In this document: positions 7,293 through 16,152 of the stretch, one piece after another
Position numbering within the stretch: position 1 is the first letter of the stretch
How the letters are laid out: every line of letters begins with the position of its first letter
From: JABMMZ01 sp964505065
GTDB taxonomy: Bacteria; Bacteroidota; Bacteroidia; NS11-12g; UBA955
Reading direction: 5' to 3'
Assembly (NCBI GenBank): GCA_964505065.1
Contig: CAZDGF010000049.1
Location: forward strand, 1 to 24,399
Length of the DNA: 24,399 nt
Notes under the pieces: generated by a model
What the model was told of the DNA's origin: nothing
Seen by the model: only the letters and a program-made list of their open reading frames with translations
Databases searched by the model: none
Position numbers and translations under genes: made by a program

Positions 7293-8955
7293 GCAAATTA
7301 TCAATATATTGACTACTTTTTTTCAATACAAAGAAACAGAGCCAATTGTATTTACACAGGTAAGTTTTTGGGTGTTTTTTTGTTGTGTTTTTGCTGTATT
7401 TACAATTTTACATAAGCAATATACATGGCGCAATTTATTCTTGTTTTTAGTTAGTATTTTTCTTTATTATAAAACCAATGGCGTATTTGTAATGCTATTA
7501 TTATTAAGTATTACAAGCGAGTATTTTGTTGCAAAAGCTTTGTATAAAAGAGAAAATAAAACCAAACGAAAATGCTTAATTATTTACAGTGTAATTTTTA
7601 ATTTAGGTATCTTATCCTATTTTAAATATGCCTATTTTTTTACCGATAGTTTTAATCAAGTATTTGGTACCAATAATCAAGTAATAAACTATTTAGCCTT
7701 ATGGAGCAATACCATTTCAGGCAGCACTGCAAGTGTAGATAATATTGTATTTCCCATAGGAATTTCTTTTTATACTTTTCAAATAATGAGCTATACTTTA
7801 GATGTGTATAGAAACAAATTGAAACCACTTAATAATATTTTAGATTTAGGTTTTTATGCAACTTTTTTTCCTCAAATATTAATGGGACCTATTGTAAAAG
7901 CAAGAGATTTTATACCACAACTATACAAACCATATAAAATAAATGGTTATCAATTTGGTTTAGCCATATTTATGATATTGAATGGCTTAGTTAAAAAATT
8001 AGTATTTGGTGATTATATGGCTGCCAATTTTATTGATAAAATATTTGGAAATCCGCTGCTATTTACTGGGGTTGAAAATTTATTTGCTGTAATAGCCTAT
8101 TCCATGCAAGTGTATTTAGATTTTAGCGGTTATACAGATATTGCCATAGGTATAGCTTTGCTTTTAGGGTTTAAATTTAAAGCTAATTTCAACTCACCAT
8201 ATAAGGCACAAAACGTTGCTGAATTTTGGAAACGTTGGCATATTTCGCTTTCTAGTTGGCTGCAAGAGTATTTGTATATTCCGCTTGGTGGCAATAAAAA
8301 AGGTACTATTGCTTCGTATATTATCATTACTATTTTAACCGTATTTATTGCCCTTATGCTCGATGCCATTATTGTACTTTGGATTGTATTGGGCATTGCT
8401 ATTGTATTAGCCATTTTATCTTTTATATATCCCAATGTAAAAAAAGCAGTAAATACCAATGTAAACCTAATGATAACAATGCTTTTGGGTGGGCTTTGGC
8501 ACAATCCAAAAATAACATTTTTAATATGGGGTGGTTTAAATGGTTTAAGTTTGATTGTATATAAATTTTGGAGAAAAATCAGTCCTTACCAGAATAGTAA
8601 ATTATGGATAGCCACAGTTTGGAAAATAACGCTAACATTTTTGTTTATAACCTTTACACGCATATTTTTTAGGGCTGAAGATTTGCAGCAAGTAGGTGAA
8701 ATTTTTAATAAAATTGCGTATGATTTAAATTGGAAATTTGCGCCAGAAATAATTGCTAATTTTTGGTTGGTATTTATCTTTTTGGCTTTAGCGTTTATTA
8801 TTCATTTTTTACCTATAAATACCAAATGGCAAATAAAAAAAACATTTATTAAACTACCCGCAATAGCTAAAATAGCAGTGGTTTTATTGTGCGTATTTTT
8901 TATTTATCAAACATTAAGCAGCGAAGAGGTTAAGTTTATTTATTTCCAATTTTAG
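7285..8955 (+). CDS. MBOAT-family membrane O-acyltransferase (AlgI/DltB-like)
   Basis: A 556-residue polytopic inner-membrane protein of the MBOAT family, expected to move acyl groups from a cytoplasmic donor towards extracytoplasmic acceptors. Family signatures: FPIGISFYTFQ (156-166), MGPIVKARDFIPQ (200-212), YLDFSGYTDIAIG (277-289), WKRWHISLSSWLQEYLYIPLGG (315-336, split here as WKRWH with His319 and YIPLGG), and GGLWHNPK (402-409, catalytic His406). A stretch of about 50 mostly hydrophobic residues (about 341-391) separates YIPLGGNKKG from NLMITMLLGGLWH; in AlgI-type proteins these are nearly adjacent. The start overlaps the SGNH partner by 8 bp. The substrate polymer and acyl group cannot be read from the sequence; acetyl is the commonest for relatives. 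Confidence 0.93.
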   Translation: MIEQIINILTTFFQYKETEPIVFTQVSFWVFFCCVFAVFTILHKQYTWRNLFLFLVSIFLYYKTNGVFVMLLLLSITSEYFVAKALYKRENKTKRKCLIIYSVIFNLGILSYFKYAYFFTDSFNQVFGTNNQVINYLALWSNTISGSTASVDNIVFPIGISFYTFQIMSYTLDVYRNKLKPLNNILDLGFYATFFPQILMGPIVKARDFIPQLYKPYKINGYQFGLAIFMILNGLVKKLVFGDYMAANFIDKIFGNPLLFTGVENLFAVIAYSMQVYLDFSGYTDIAIGIALLLGFKFKANFNSPYKAQNVAEFWKRWHISLSSWLQEYLYIPLGGNKKGTIASYIIITILTVFIALMLDAIIVLWIVLGIAIVLAILSFIYPNVKKAVNTNVNLMITMLLGGLWHNPKITFLIWGGLNGLSLIVYKFWRKISPYQNSKLWIATVWKITLTFLFITFTRIFFRAEDLQQVGEIFNKIAYDLNWKFAPEIIANFWLVFIFLALAFIIHFLPINTKWQIKKTFIKLPAIAKIAVVLLCVFFIYQTLSSEEVKFIYFQF

Positions 8956-8988
8956 AAATTATATTTACACGCTTTTTAAAAAACCTCA

Positions 8989-9954
8989 ATGCGCATACAT
9001 TATATTAGCTATGGAGTAGTAAAAACGGGTGGTTATCTGCACGAAAAACAACTGTTTGATAGCCTATGCCAATTTTATAGTAAAACGCAGAATATACAAG
9101 CTAAAGAGATAAGAAAAATTAAGTATTACACTACTTTTTTTGGCTATTTAAAATTAATGAATTTGGGCTTTGGTAAAAGCAATGCCGATATCAATATTGT
9201 AACCGCTCGTACTGCTCTTTCAGCTATTATGCGCAACTGGTTTACAACAAAACAAGTATGGATAGTGTTGCATAATTTTGATGCAAATGATGGCAAATCT
9301 AAACGTATGAAACGCTATTACAATTATCTATTTAAAATACTTATAAAAGCCAAACACAATAGATTTAAAATAATCACTGTTGCCCCATTTTGGAAAACTT
9401 TTTTTAAAGAAGATATAGGCTTGCCAAATGTACATTATTTTCCAAATTTGTTTGATATTGAAACCTATTTGCCATACCAAAATTTAGGGAAGAAAAAACA
9501 AATACACTGCGGGCAATGGAGTAGTAAAAATGATGAGGCTATTTTTGATTTAATGCCTAAATTAAAGGCTTTGGGTTACTATTGCTATTTTTCTACTTTG
9601 CATAAAAAAGAAGCTAAAATTTCTCCTAATTATGATATTTTATATTTTGAAAACTTTTCAGCATATTTAACTGCAATAGCACAAAGCCAATACACTTTTG
9701 CATTGATAAAAATAAATGAAGGTTGGAACAGAGTAGCCCACGAAAGCATATTGGTAAATACCCCTGTAATAGGCTATAATAAAGGCGGATTGGGTAATTT
9801 ATTGAAAGAAAGTAATAATCAAATTGTAAATACTATTGAAGAAGTTTTGACAATTATAGACAATAATCAATCAACTATTTTAAACCCTAATTTTGCAAAT
9901 AAATATGCTATTTCAGAAGCTGAAATCTATTTAACACCAATATGCAACCATTAG
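8989..9954 (+). CDS. GT-B fold glycosyltransferase (GT4-like)
   Basis: This 321-residue cytoplasmic protein probably transfers a sugar from an activated donor to a glycan or lipid-linked intermediate. The C-terminal half has an EX7E motif, Glu244 and Glu252 in INEGWNRVAHES, followed by NTPVIGYNKGGLGNLL (257-272). This is the typical donor-binding region of GT4 enzymes. The N-terminal half has the short beta/alpha pattern of GT-B but is shorter than average for GT4 and lacks a strong glycine-rich loop beyond KTGGYLHE (12-19). It starts 33 bp after the MBOAT gene and overlaps the next glycosyltransferase by 13 bp, so it belongs to the operon. Donor and acceptor are unknown. Confidence 0.8.
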   Translation: MRIHYISYGVVKTGGYLHEKQLFDSLCQFYSKTQNIQAKEIRKIKYYTTFFGYLKLMNLGFGKSNADINIVTARTALSAIMRNWFTTKQVWIVLHNFDANDGKSKRMKRYYNYLFKILIKAKHNRFKIITVAPFWKTFFKEDIGLPNVHYFPNLFDIETYLPYQNLGKKKQIHCGQWSSKNDEAIFDLMPKLKALGYYCYFSTLHKKEAKISPNYDILYFENFSAYLTAIAQSQYTFALIKINEGWNRVAHESILVNTPVIGYNKGGLGNLLKESNNQIVNTIEEVLTIIDNNQSTILNPNFANKYAISEAEIYLTPICNH

Positions 9955-10904
9955 TATCTATATTAATACCAGTATATAATGGCGAAAATACCATTGCTGC
10001 GGCATTAGAAAGCTGCTTGGAGCAAACTTATGCCAATATAGAAATTATAGTATGCAATGATGGTAGTACAGATAATACCTTACACGAAATAAATATTGAA
10101 AATAGTGATAGAATTTCAATTATAAATCATAGTACAAATAGGGGTATAGCACATACACGCAATACACTTTTAAAAGCGGCTAAAGGCGAGTATATTGCTT
10201 GGCTTGATGCTGATGATATGATGGATGAAGAGCGTATAGAACTACAACTAAATTATATGCTCGCAAATGTAACAATAGATATTTGCGGCACTTGGGCTAT
10301 GGTGGTTGGGAATTATAATTATACCGATTTAAAAAAATTGCCTACCAATGCAGAACTTGTAAAAGCCCAATTATGGTTTAAAAACTGTTTGCTGCAACCA
10401 AGCGTAATGAGTAAAAATTTTTATGTTAAGGAAAATATATTCTACAATGCAGAGTTTGATTATATGGAAGATTACGAGCTTTGGTACCGTTTGAGTGGTT
10501 CAAAAACGATTGCAAATTTTGAAGAATATCTTACTTTTTACCAAGCCCCCGATGAAAAAACATTGGCTCAAAAACATTTGAAATACAGATTTGATGAAAA
10601 ACAAGCCAAATTATGGGATATAAAATGGCAAAAAATACCACAAACATTAGGTAAAGACAGTAAAAAAATATTTCAACAGTTTATAAAAAGCAATAAAAAA
10701 TTACGAGCATACGAAGTAAAAATTATTTTAAAATGTTTAAGTATTATTCAAACTTATTTTAACCAACCTATAGTTAATAAATTAACAGAATATCAAAGAT
10801 TTAGAGTTTTTAAAAATGCCTCATTTTTGCAAAAACTGAAACACTTAAATTTAGGACTGAAAGTTTTTAAAGCCATAAAAATTAAGACAGAATACCATTT
10901 GTAA
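9942..10904 (+). CDS. GT2-family glycosyltransferase (GT-A fold)
   Basis: 320 residues. The N-terminal GT-A domain shows VSILIPVYNGENTI (5-18), VCNDGSTDNT (37-46, with Asp40 for nucleotide binding), NRGIAHTRN (66-74) and WLDADD (87-92, the DXD metal site). MEDYELWYRL (175-184) matches the ED acceptor or catalytic-base region of GT2. No membrane segments are seen, so it is a soluble or peripheral enzyme that adds one sugar rather than a processive synthase. Start codon and 13-bp overlap with the upstream glycosyltransferase imply co-translation. It is the last gene of the operon, with a terminator 20 bp later. It probably builds the glycan that the upstream MBOAT/SGNH proteins acylate (inference from context). 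Confidence 0.9.
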   Translation: MQPLVSILIPVYNGENTIAAALESCLEQTYANIEIIVCNDGSTDNTLHEINIENSDRISIINHSTNRGIAHTRNTLLKAAKGEYIAWLDADDMMDEERIELQLNYMLANVTIDICGTWAMVVGNYNYTDLKKLPTNAELVKAQLWFKNCLLQPSVMSKNFYVKENIFYNAEFDYMEDYELWYRLSGSKTIANFEEYLTFYQAPDEKTLAQKHLKYRFDEKQAKLWDIKWQKIPQTLGKDSKKIFQQFIKSNKKLRAYEVKIILKCLSIIQTYFNQPIVNKLTEYQRFRVFKNASFLQKLKHLNLGLKVFKAIKIKTEYHL

Positions 10905-10923
10905 TTTTATATTTTTAACCATA

Positions 10924-10953
10924 AAAAAAGTCCAGTAAAAACTGGACTTTTTT
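10924..10953. terminator. Bidirectional terminator between convergent units
   Basis: AAAAAAGTCCAGT (10924-10936), an AAAA loop and ACTGGACTTTTTT (10941-10953) form a perfect stem with A- and T-tracts on the two sides. It closes the plus-strand glycosyltransferase operon (stop at 10904). It also closes the minus-strand T9SS cargo gene (stop at 10976). Confidence 0.9.
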
Positions 10954-10975
10954 AATAAAATATTTTTAATCTTAG

Positions 10976-13900
10976 TTATTCAATTATCAATTTTTTACTA
11001 ATGCCTTTATCGGTTTTGATTATATAAACTCCTTTGGCAATGCCTTCAACATTTAGTGAATTTGCGTTTTCTTTATTTACCACTATTTTACCTTGAATAT
11101 CTAACAATTCAAAGCTAATTGTTTCGCTAAAATACACCACATTGCTATTTACAGGATTAGGGAATACAATTAAATCATTGATGCTTGTAATATTTTCAAT
11201 GCTTGTAGTTGGAATATTACTTTTTAGCTCATAGCTGCTTATGGTGCCGCTAATTTCATTGGCTACCAATACATACGCTTTATTATTTGCTGTATGTGTT
11301 TTAGGAATATAAATAATACCTTCTGGACCATTATCGCCAGTAAAAGTTGTTCTATTGCGGCTATTTGCATAGTGTACAAATGTAGGTGCATTAGGGTTTG
11401 TAATATCGTAAACCATTACACCGCCTATTCTTTCCAATCCCACAAATGCAAAATGTTTGCCTTGAATGTTAGCTATAGTTACACCTTCTGGCTCTGGTCC
11501 TTTGGCACGACTTCTACCTTTAAGCGTATTGCCTTCATTATCGGCATTAAATAGTTTATTAATGCTTGTGTCTTGAGAGGTAATTAATTCAAAATCGCCA
11601 CCATTATCATACGTTAATGTTTTAGTACTTGTATTAAAAATAGAGAATGAACGAGAACCTACCATGTATATTTCGTCAAAATCGCCATCTTTATCAGTAT
11701 CACCATTTAAGTTGGTTACTCTTAATCTACCTAAATTATAATCTTTTTTCAAAAAAGCAGCATTTGGAAATTTAGCAGAATCTAATTTATAAAGTGCAGA
11801 GTTTACAGCCACACGCTCATTTAGGGTACTATATTCTCTTTCATCGCCCTCATTTGCAGTTACCAAATATGTGGTGCCTCCAACAGTATAATTGGCTAAT
11901 CCATCGGGCATAAAGAAAGATTTTACAGGCCAATTGCTCAATAAAACTTCTCTATTATTATCACTTGCATCAAATGCATTAGCGCCAGTATTCCAATTTT
12001 TAGTACCTAAAGCCCAAATACTTGTAACAGTTTTTGTAGCCAAATCTAACTCGGCTATTGCATTGTTTTCTTGCAATACTACCCAAGCTTTTTTGCTATC
12101 TGCACTTGTGGTTACGTATTCTGGCTCTAAATCTTGAGAAAGTGTACCTGATAATTTTGTTTTACGTACACCACTTGTCATTAAAGCACTTTCTTGTGCA
12201 TTGAAACTTGTAAAATTTAAAGTTGTAACACTTGCTTGTGTAACACTTCCTATACCATTAGAAATATCAATAATAGAAACTGAACCCTCTGGGTCGGTTA
12301 AATAATCGGCACTTGGCTGCCCTTCATTGGCAGTAAATATCATTTTGCCATTGGGTGAAAATGAAATATTATCTGGCAATGCGCCTACGGTTACTTTGCT
12401 TATAAAATCGCCATTGGTATTAAAAAATACTACTTGTCCGTTCAGTTGCTCATTAACATTAGGACTTGCTACTGCTACAACTCCATTTTTTACAGCCACA
12501 CTTGTAATGCCGCCATAGGTACTCATATCTATACTTTTTATTAAAGTTATAGCCGCTGGGTTTGTAAAATCTGCAATATCTAATCTATCTTGTATAGCAC
12601 TTGTCATGTATAAACGGTTTGTTGCTGAATCGTGAACCACTATTTCAGTTGTACTACCTGTTATTGGGCTTGGGTCGAAACTGCTTACATATTTTAACTC
12701 AACAGATTTTGAAGCCGTAGGTGCTAATCTATCATTGTCTCTAATATAAACAGTTATGCTTGCATCGCCTACTATACTTGCGCCTGTGGCATTTTTTAGA
12801 GTAATTACAAAATACTCATCTTGCTCACTTAAGTTATCATTGTTTATAGGAATAATTATAGATTGAACACTATTGCTTGTGCCTGTAAAATTAAGTGTTT
12901 GGTTAGCAAATGTATAATCGGCATTTGAAGCTGTGCTAAAACCTACACCTTGCACCTCTGCAAATACGCTACTTGTAGATGGGTTGCTTAAATTTAAGTT
13001 TAAAGTTAGGCTACTTGTAGCTTCGTTTACAACTACAAAGTTTTTTTCCCAAGCTATGCTTGTATTGTAAGTAAATGTAAAAGTATAAGGAGAAAACAAA
13101 GCTACATTCTGAACATCTTGAACATTGGCAATTGTTAGCGTATAAGTAGTAGCATTGGTAAATGCAGTTGCATAGTTTAAAGTTAAAGTATCTGCCTTTG
13201 TGCCATTATTAGTTCTTACAACACTTGTAAGCCCTGCAATACCAGTAAAATTAGCTATGTTAGTAGCTGTGGTATTATCCAAATCTTTATTAAAAATTAC
13301 TTGTAAAGTTACGTTGTTTACCACTTTTGAACTTACTATGCTTGGCGGGCCAGGAAAAGCCCACGTTGGCCATGTTTGAGGATTTGTTCCAGCATCGGCT
13401 ATTTGCCAGTTTGCTGGGTTTAAGATAGAATCTTTCAAAGTGGCTTTACTTAATGTTTGAATACCTTTGTAAAAACCATTCACAGAATTGCCTGCTACAT
13501 TACCTGTTGCTGTACTTAAATTGATAGAAGATGCACCATCTGCAAGCGTTGCAGGTATTTTAGATAAACTACCACTACAAGAAATATTGCTACCAACCCA
13601 CGCATTGCTGCTTAAAGCGGTTATAAAATTAGGTGCTGCTGCCGTTCCTGTATAAAAAATAACTTGGTCGCCACCGCTACTTAACCCAAAGCCAGAGCCT
13701 GTAACAGTGCCTTTTGTAGCTGCTAAAGTAGATAAATTGATACTAACAACTGTACCTGCTGCAATGCCGCCTGTTGGGGCTGTCCAGCTAATGCCGCCAG
13801 CACATTGTGGTTGTGCATTATCAGTATATTTTGCATCGGTTAGGTTTACAATTGTTCCTTCCAAAATATTTACAAAACTTAAAAAAGCAATTTCATCATC

Positions 13901-14920
13901 GGTGCTTAAAGCATTCATTCTGTAGGCTACTGGTACAATATCGCCCTGTGTTAGCGGTGTTTGAATAGCAATAGTTTTAAATGTAGAAAACTTATAACCT
14001 ACCAAAGCATTGTTATTCAAATCTTCCACTCTATCGGCTTTTAATGCTAAATAATATACTTGTTTATTGCTTAAATTACTGCTTGGCGTTACGGTTATTA
14101 CTTTACCAGAAATAGAAGAAGTAAAAGGCACATTGCTACCCAATGAATCATTCAGTTTAAAAACAATTAAAGAATCTGGATTGGTAATGCTTGTATTGTT
14201 GATTAAACGAATATCCTCGCTAAATGTTAAGGTTGGTTTTACCGAAATAGCTACTAAATCTGTGTTTTTTACAGGGTTAAAAACTACTGTAGGAGCAATT
14301 ACATCATTGCCAGTATTTGAAACACCTTCTAATGTAAAATTATCTATTCTATTGTTACCAGCTGTACCGCCTCCACCTTGCGCAAAGGTAATACGCACTT
14401 TAAAATTCGGATTGTCTTTAACATTGCTTTTGTTGGTAAAATCTAAAGTATAAAGTGTAGCCGTTGTTGTTGGGCGAATAGTATCCATTAAAGAATAACT
14501 TGTGCCATCTGTTGTATAATGTATAATTTGAAAATATGCACCAGAGCCAGAGCGCAACGAAGCGTATTTTACAACAATATCTTTATAACCTGTTGTAGGC
14601 AAAGCAAATATTAATGCGCCATATATAGGATTGTTAAAACGCAAATGATTGCCAGCAACATCGCTATTTCTTGCATTGTAATTGTTAACATCAAAACCTT
14701 GCCCTGTGCCATTTGCAAAATCTATTAAACTTGTGCCAACACCATATTTTAGTGTATCTAAAGCAGCACCACTAATGGCAGAACTTGTAGGCGTTATGTG
14801 AGCCGAATAAGAACTTGTGGTGTTAAAATTCCAATAATGTAAAAGCGATTGCGAAAAGCCTAATTTACTTGTAAATAAAGCTGTTAGCAATAATAAAAAT
14901 TTGTATTGTTTGTTGCGCAT
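10976..14920 (-). CDS. Large T9SS type A cargo protein with Ig-like, Calx-beta and choice-of-anchor I domains
   Basis: A 1314-residue secreted, probably surface-attached protein. In order: Sec signal peptide (1-24, cleavage after GFSQ); a beta-sandwich LamG/discoidin-like region (about 25-200); an SbsA-type Ig-like domain (about 208-318, APTVVFNP and LTFSEDI); a lamin-tail-like domain (about 325-525, ending WPTWAFPG); a second Ig-like domain (about 527-618); a Calx-beta domain (about 625-730, DNLSEQDEYF and YIRDND); a choice-of-anchor I beta-propeller (about 738-1232, with ANEGQPSADY, ANEGDEREY and GPEPEGV); and a T9SS type A C-terminal sorting domain (about 1250-1314, VFPNPV through KGVYIIKT to a basic end). 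Choice-of-anchor I proteins sometimes carry phosphatase- or esterase-like annotation, but no enzyme activity is shown here. It is transcribed alone, ending at a shared terminator; no clear -7 box was found upstream. Confidence 0.9.
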   Translation of the reverse strand: MRNKQYKFLLLLTALFTSKLGFSQSLLHYWNFNTTSSYSAHITPTSSAISGAALDTLKYGVGTSLIDFANGTGQGFDVNNYNARNSDVAGNHLRFNNPIYGALIFALPTTGYKDIVVKYASLRSGSGAYFQIIHYTTDGTSYSLMDTIRPTTTATLYTLDFTNKSNVKDNPNFKVRITFAQGGGGTAGNNRIDNFTLEGVSNTGNDVIAPTVVFNPVKNTDLVAISVKPTLTFSEDIRLINNTSITNPDSLIVFKLNDSLGSNVPFTSSISGKVITVTPSSNLSNKQVYYLALKADRVEDLNNNALVGYKFSTFKTIAIQTPLTQGDIVPVAYRMNALSTDDEIAFLSFVNILEGTIVNLTDAKYTDNAQPQCAGGISWTAPTGGIAAGTVVSINLSTLAATKGTVTGSGFGLSSGGDQVIFYTGTAAAPNFITALSSNAWVGSNISCSGSLSKIPATLADGASSINLSTATGNVAGNSVNGFYKGIQTLSKATLKDSILNPANWQIADAGTNPQTWPTWAFPGPPSIVSSKVVNNVTLQVIFNKDLDNTTATNIANFTGIAGLTSVVRTNNGTKADTLTLNYATAFTNATTYTLTIANVQDVQNVALFSPYTFTFTYNTSIAWEKNFVVVNEATSSLTLNLNLSNPSTSSVFAEVQGVGFSTASNADYTFANQTLNFTGTSNSVQSIIIPINNDNLSEQDEYFVITLKNATGASIVGDASITVYIRDNDRLAPTASKSVELKYVSSFDPSPITGSTTEIVVHDSATNRLYMTSAIQDRLDIADFTNPAAITLIKSIDMSTYGGITSVAVKNGVVAVASPNVNEQLNGQVVFFNTNGDFISKVTVGALPDNISFSPNGKMIFTANEGQPSADYLTDPEGSVSIIDISNGIGSVTQASVTTLNFTSFNAQESALMTSGVRKTKLSGTLSQDLEPEYVTTSADSKKAWVVLQENNAIAELDLATKTVTSIWALGTKNWNTGANAFDASDNNREVLLSNWPVKSFFMPDGLANYTVGGTTYLVTANEGDEREYSTLNERVAVNSALYKLDSAKFPNAAFLKKDYNLGRLRVTNLNGDTDKDGDFDEIYMVGSRSFSIFNTSTKTLTYDNGGDFELITSQDTSINKLFNADNEGNTLKGRSRAKGPEPEGVTIANIQGKHFAFVGLERIGGVMVYDITNPNAPTFVHYANSRNRTTFTGDNGPEGIIYIPKTHTANNKAYVLVANEISGTISSYELKSNIPTTSIENITSINDLIVFPNPVNSNVVYFSETISFELLDIQGKIVVNKENANSLNVEGIAKGVYIIKTDKGISKKLIIE

Positions 14921-15101
14921 AATGTATAAATATTATTAAGCTGCAACATTACTTTTGTAGTATTAAATTTACATATTTTATATATTAGCAAAGTTTTACT
15001 AAAAACTTAATTTAAGTCTATTTGCATTGTAATTTAGTAATAAAAACTAAAGAAATAAGCAATATATAAATAACTAAAAATTAATGTGAACAAGAAACCA
15101 T

Positions 15102-15206
15102 TTAATACCTACTAACTAAAAAAATATACTTCCTTTTTCTATCTATATCTTGCCAAAAGCCATTAAAATTACCATTTGAATAATTTGCATCAATAAAAGC
15201 ATTGGG
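15102..15206 (-). pseudogene. In-frame 3' remnant after a TAA in the DUF3298-like gene
   Basis: Directly after the TAA at 15209-15207 the same frame continues for 34 sense codons, PNAFIDANYSNGNFNGFW and onwards, to a second TAA at 15104-15102. The G-x-F-x-G-x-W pattern is what one expects at the end of the C-terminal repeat that starts with INGYYVYTKYG in the upstream protein. This suggests that the first TAA is a nonsense mutation, a readthrough site or a sequencing error. Open-frame length alone is not proof; the family-like residue pattern is the main support. Confidence 0.5.
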
Positions 15207-16145
15207 TTAATTAGTACTATTTTTTTCTGTTAAACTTAATTTATTACCAATAAGCGAGCCGCTTAATTCTATACCAATACCATATTTAGTATAAACATAA
15301 TAGCCATTAATTTCTGTATCATTATGCTTTTCTAACAACATCACAATAGGAAAGCTATCTCTAACAAAACCCTTATATAATTGAGGATAAGTATTGGTTT
15401 GAAAGTTTAAAAAACTATCGTTTGCCAAACCAAACAGGGCTTTGCCATAATTGTTTAAAAAAGGTTTTATTTCTTTAAGCTTATAGCTTGTAAGTAAATT
15501 AAAAATTAATACTTTTTGGTTTTTAGATTGTAAGTTATAATCATTGATATAAATAAAAGAGTCTTTCAAATAATAATCTTTCAAATTATCAGAATTTATA
15601 AAACTATTTGTAGGTTGTTCATATTCCATTTTTTCTACTTGTCCTAATTGATTAAATTCTTTGTTGAATTTTGCAACTCTTCTTTTTAAACTCAATGCCT
15701 TAAAATTGAGAAATCCTTTTGATGTAAAAATATCTTGAAGATGAATTAAATTGCCATTTTTTGAATTAAAGTTATAATTTTCATTCCAATGATGTGTACC
15801 TGCAAAAGTTCCAGATTCATTGAAACTGAGGGATAAAAACCTTTTATTGTTAGAATGAATTTGGTAATACATTGCAGTAATACCATTTACGTCAAAATTA
15901 CCAGGAATAATTTTGTTAAAAATTTCTTTTTGAGATTTTACGATTAAATTAAGTTTTGAGATTTGTAAATATGCATTAATTTTTTCAGCAACAATATTGC
16001 TATCAGTATTATTAATTACAGGAAAATTCAAATATTCTCCTTGACTTTTTTTAGTTATTTTAAAGTAATTTTGTTGGCATAAACAATCACTTGTTAAGGC
16101 TAAAAAACAAAGAAAAGTAAAAAATAATTTTAGTTTCAAAACCAA
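15207..16145 (-). CDS. Secreted DUF3298-like protein, probably truncated
   Basis: 312 residues as read from a TTG start. It has a signal peptide (about 1-24, cleavage near CLCQ) and a region at about 90-160 resembling DUF3298/PdaC-like domains (LSLSFNESGTFAGTHHWNENYNF). The C-terminal segment INGYYVYTKYGIGIELSGSLIGNKLSL looks like the start of a beta repeat that is cut off. The function is unknown. The gene follows the S9 peptidase by 7 bp, so it is the last member of that operon. Two oddities suggest decay or base errors. The expected coupled ATG (16153-16151, overlapping the peptidase stop as TAATG) is out of frame by one base. An in-frame TAA also precedes 34 further family-like codons. 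Confidence 0.6.
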   Translation of the reverse strand: MVLKLKLFFTFLCFLALTSDCLCQQNYFKITKKSQGEYLNFPVINNTDSNIVAEKINAYLQISKLNLIVKSQKEIFNKIIPGNFDVNGITAMYYQIHSNNKRFLSLSFNESGTFAGTHHWNENYNFNSKNGNLIHLQDIFTSKGFLNFKALSLKRRVAKFNKEFNQLGQVEKMEYEQPTNSFINSDNLKDYYLKDSFIYINDYNLQSKNQKVLIFNLLTSYKLKEIKPFLNNYGKALFGLANDSFLNFQTNTYPQLYKGFVRDSFPIVMLLEKHNDTEINGYYVYTKYGIGIELSGSLIGNKLSLTEKNSTN

Positions 16146-16152
16146 TATTTCA

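Noticed and set aside
14921..15101. Intergenic stretch between the T9SS type A cargo gene and the DUF3298-like gene searched for promoter, RNA or terminator
   Set aside because: It is AT-rich with only weak short dyads. No full TAnnTTTG box, T-tract hairpin or RNA-like structure could be supported.
15102..16145. Possible alternative genetic code with TAA read as sense
   Set aside because: Other intact genes here (for example mtgA, gdhA and the DPP IV-type gene) end at TAA at the expected family length, so TAA is a normal stop. A local mutation or error is more likely.
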